Assembly: GCA_012295275.1 (NCBI GenBank)
Contig: CM022674.1
Location: 3,018,242 to 3,038,241, forward strand
Direction: 5' to 3'
DNA length: 20,000 nt
Origin: Chrysomallon squamiferum
Taxonomy: Eukaryota > Mollusca > Gastropoda > Neomphalida > Peltospiridae
In this document: positions 18,575 to 20,000 of the stretch, one piece after another
Layout of the letters: the number at the start of each line of letters is the position of its first letter
Numbering within the stretch: position 1 is the first letter of the stretch
The notes under the pieces: model-generated
What the model saw: only the letters and a program-made list of their open reading frames with translations
Told to the model about the DNA's origin: nothing
Database searches by the model: none
Translations under genes and position numbers: made by a program

Positions 18575-18637
18575 ATGGGCCGGAGTTGATATGACCTTCA
18601 CCTTGATCAGCAACCTATGGGTCACATACGGAGCTGA
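18575..18637 (+). promoter_or_regulatory. Leader with three upstream ATGs before the receptor start
   Basis: uATG 18575 (A at -3, G at +4) opens a 4-codon ORF, MGRS, ending 18589. uATG 18591 (G at -3) opens a 74-codon frame that overlaps the receptor start and ends at 18815. uATG 18617 opens a 6-codon ORF, MGHIRS, whose stop TGA (18635-18637) shares its last base with the receptor ATG (18637-18639). The arrangement would lower or gate receptor translation if these bases are in the mRNA. The start context of the receptor itself is weaker (C at -3, G at +4). Confidence 0.5.
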
Positions 18638-19761
18638 TGGATTCAAATGGTTACGATGCCAACGCCACCACCCACCAACACGACAGCAACGTGCCCGAGT
18701 CCGGGCTGCCGGCGTTCCAGGCCTGGTTCGGCAACATCCACGGGTACGCCAGCGTCATCGTGTCCATTTTCGGCGTCTTCACCAACATCTTCAACATCAC
18801 CATCCTCTCCCGTAGGGACATGCGCACACCCACCAACATCCTCCTCACGTGCCTGGCCGTTTCGGACATCCTCACCATGCTTCCTTACATTCCCTTCGCC
18901 ATCCACTTCTACTGCCCGCCGGTCCAGCCCACGTTGTCGCCGGCCAAGTTCAGCTTCTCGTGGGTGATGTACATGCTGTTCATGATAAACCTGACGGCCA
19001 CGACGCACACGATCTCCATCTGGCTGGGAGTCTCCCTGGCCGTCTTCAGGTTCGTTCAGATGAGGTCGACGAGCCGAGGTCCTCTCGCCAAGGAGAGGAG
19101 AATCAGCCAGGCGAAGCTCATATCTCTCCTGGTGACCGTGCTCTCCTCTCTCATTCTCATACCCAACTACATGACGAACGAGATCGAGAAGCACGCGCTG
19201 CCGGACAACTCGACGTTTTATTCCATCAAGGACCTCAAGCTGGCGACCAACGAAACGAAGCGAGTCGTGCTCTTCAACGTCGTCACGTACGCGGCCGTGG
19301 CCAAGGTCATCCCCTGCGTGCTCATGATCGTCTTCAGCGGCTCCCTCGTTTACACGCTCTCCTTGAAAGGCAAGAGCAGGCGGAAACGGCTCGCCGCTTC
19401 CGGGAAGAAGTCCAAGAAGGACTCTCGCCAAACGACGACCACGCGGATGTTGTTAGTTGTTATCGTGTTGTTCCTGCTCACGGAGTTTCCCCAGGGGGTG
19501 CTAATTTTGGCGTCCGCATCGATTCCCGGCTTTTACGGCAGTGTTTACATGCCGCTCGGCGACCTCATGGACTTCGTCGCTCTCGTTAACAACGCCATAA
19601 ACTTCGTTCTCTACTGCATCATGAGCCAGCAGTTCCGCGCGAGGTTTTTCGAGATGTACCTGCGCAGAACGGTGACGTTGAAACCTCTGGAAGAGAGCAT
19701 GACGACCACGGAACGCATGTACCTGAAAGAGCCCGCCACAAAAGTGACTTCTACGGAATAA
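18637..19761 (+). CDS. DMSR / sex-peptide-receptor-like neuropeptide GPCR, single coding exon
   Basis: A 374-residue plasma-membrane receptor of the rhodopsin superfamily, expected to bind a short amidated neuropeptide and signal through a G protein. The N-terminus has no signal peptide and one N-glycosylation sequon (N9). TM1 is about 37-58 (N50), TM2 65-90 (LAVSD, D77), TM3 107-141, TM4 159-179, TM5 211-241 (P226), TM6 270-294 and TM7 304-329. The second extracellular loop carries sequons N191 and N205. The third inner loop (242-269) is strongly basic, and the Ser/Thr-rich tail suits arrestin regulation. TM2 entry MRTPTNILLTCLAVSD, TM3 HTISIWL, TM6 LLTEFPQG and TM7 PLGDLMD with NNAINFVLYCIMS match my knowledge of invertebrate myosuppressin (DMSR) and sex-peptide/MIP receptors. 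Canonical DRY, CWxP and NPxxY are replaced by FRF (137-139), TEFP (282-285) and NFVLY (322-326). ATG 18637 is the first after an in-frame stop at 18604. Coding DNA is GC-rich at third positions, unlike its surroundings. The exact ligand is undetermined. Confidence 0.93.
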   Translation: MDSNGYDANATTHQHDSNVPESGLPAFQAWFGNIHGYASVIVSIFGVFTNIFNITILSRRDMRTPTNILLTCLAVSDILTMLPYIPFAIHFYCPPVQPTLSPAKFSFSWVMYMLFMINLTATTHTISIWLGVSLAVFRFVQMRSTSRGPLAKERRISQAKLISLLVTVLSSLILIPNYMTNEIEKHALPDNSTFYSIKDLKLATNETKRVVLFNVVTYAAVAKVIPCVLMIVFSGSLVYTLSLKGKSRRKRLAASGKKSKKDSRQTTTTRMLLVVIVLFLLTEFPQGVLILASASIPGFYGSVYMPLGDLMDFVALVNNAINFVLYCIMSQQFRARFFEMYLRRTVTLKPLEESMTTTERMYLKEPATKVTSTE

Positions 19762-20000
19762 CATAGGCTTTGGGGGTAAAAAACAAAAAAACAAAAAATA
19801 AAAAACAAAAAACAAAAAAACAACTATATATTTAATAACTAATCTTTCCGATATGTCGGAAACTGCGCTTGTTCTGTTATTCGTCCCATTCAGTAAATGA
19901 TATGTGTGTATGTGTGTGGCATTGGCAGAAAAATTAATATGTCTGCAAATGTGTTTGTAATAATATTGTAATAATAATGACAATAATAATCATAATAATG
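19762..20000 (+). other. 3' UTR / downstream flank, A-rich
   Basis: Directly after the stop an A-rich stretch (19778-19822) contains AATAAA at 19797-19802, only about 36 bases past the stop. This may be the polyadenylation signal or just part of the A-rich repeat. The window ends in an AAT-rich tract (about 19961-20000) that continues beyond the edge. Confidence 0.4.

Noticed and set aside
18643-19431. 262-codon open frame on the minus strand opposite the receptor
   Set aside because: It is a shadow of the GC-rich receptor exon: its composition is low-complexity and charged (Arg, Asp, Gly, Glu, Val) and shows no domain, while the + strand frame has clear receptor motifs.
18849-19589. 246-codon + frame overlapping the receptor
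   Set aside because: Out-of-frame reading of GC-rich receptor codons, rich in His, Arg and Asp with no family resemblance.

Overview
The window is animal nuclear DNA. It is AT-rich, packed with long simple-sequence tracts, and shows introns-style spacing rather than packed genes. It carries one protein-coding gene that I can defend, near its right end: a 374-codon seven-transmembrane receptor on the + strand (18637..19761). The receptor has the sequence signature of the DMSR / sex-peptide-receptor group of invertebrate peptide GPCRs. The receptor type plus the abundance of (CAGT)n, (CATA)n, (CT)n, (AAT)n and (TTTG)n tracts fit a lophotrochozoan such as a mollusc. That placement is inference, and I cannot name a species.

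Layout. 1-5.7 kb: AT-rich non-coding DNA broken by A/T runs and trinucleotide or tetranucleotide repeats, with one possible tRNA-derived SINE relic (about 3275-3390). 5.77-6.26 kb: a degenerate minisatellite of 21 units of about 23 bp, decaying into similar sequence up to about 6.48 kb. 6.5-8.4 kb: (AG)44, (TAA)22 and a 0.5-kb (CAGT)n field. 8.55-13.7 kb: the least repetitive part, holding a GC-richer patch with a tandem NAGNAG acceptor (8715-8890), a possible 30-nt exon (9631-9660), a cluster of palindromes and response-element-like sites (10194-10324), a (CT)49 tract, and a CpG-richer promoter-like block with a CCAAT box, a GC box and two perfect CREs (12762-13206). 13.7-14.7 kb: (GGAT)n, (AT)24 and a nested (CT)n complex. 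14.7-18.5 kb: AT-rich DNA with (TTTG)15, CA-rich, (CATA)n, (ACT)n and (ATT)n tracts. 18.54-20 kb: a splice acceptor, a short leader with three upstream ATGs, the intronless receptor reading frame and an A-rich 3' flank.

How it fits together. All three frames between the acceptor at 18542 and codon 1 of the receptor are closed by stops. Any upstream exon joined there is therefore 5' untranslated, and much of the 12-18.5 kb stretch may be a 5'-UTR intron whose promoter lies upstream; the CRE/CCAAT block is the best candidate I see. No transposase, reverse transcriptase, tRNA, rRNA or CRISPR array is visible. I did not find a new multi-gene system. The most worthwhile leads are the receptor's unusual motif set, its uORF leader, the 23-bp minisatellite and the two regulatory-site clusters.
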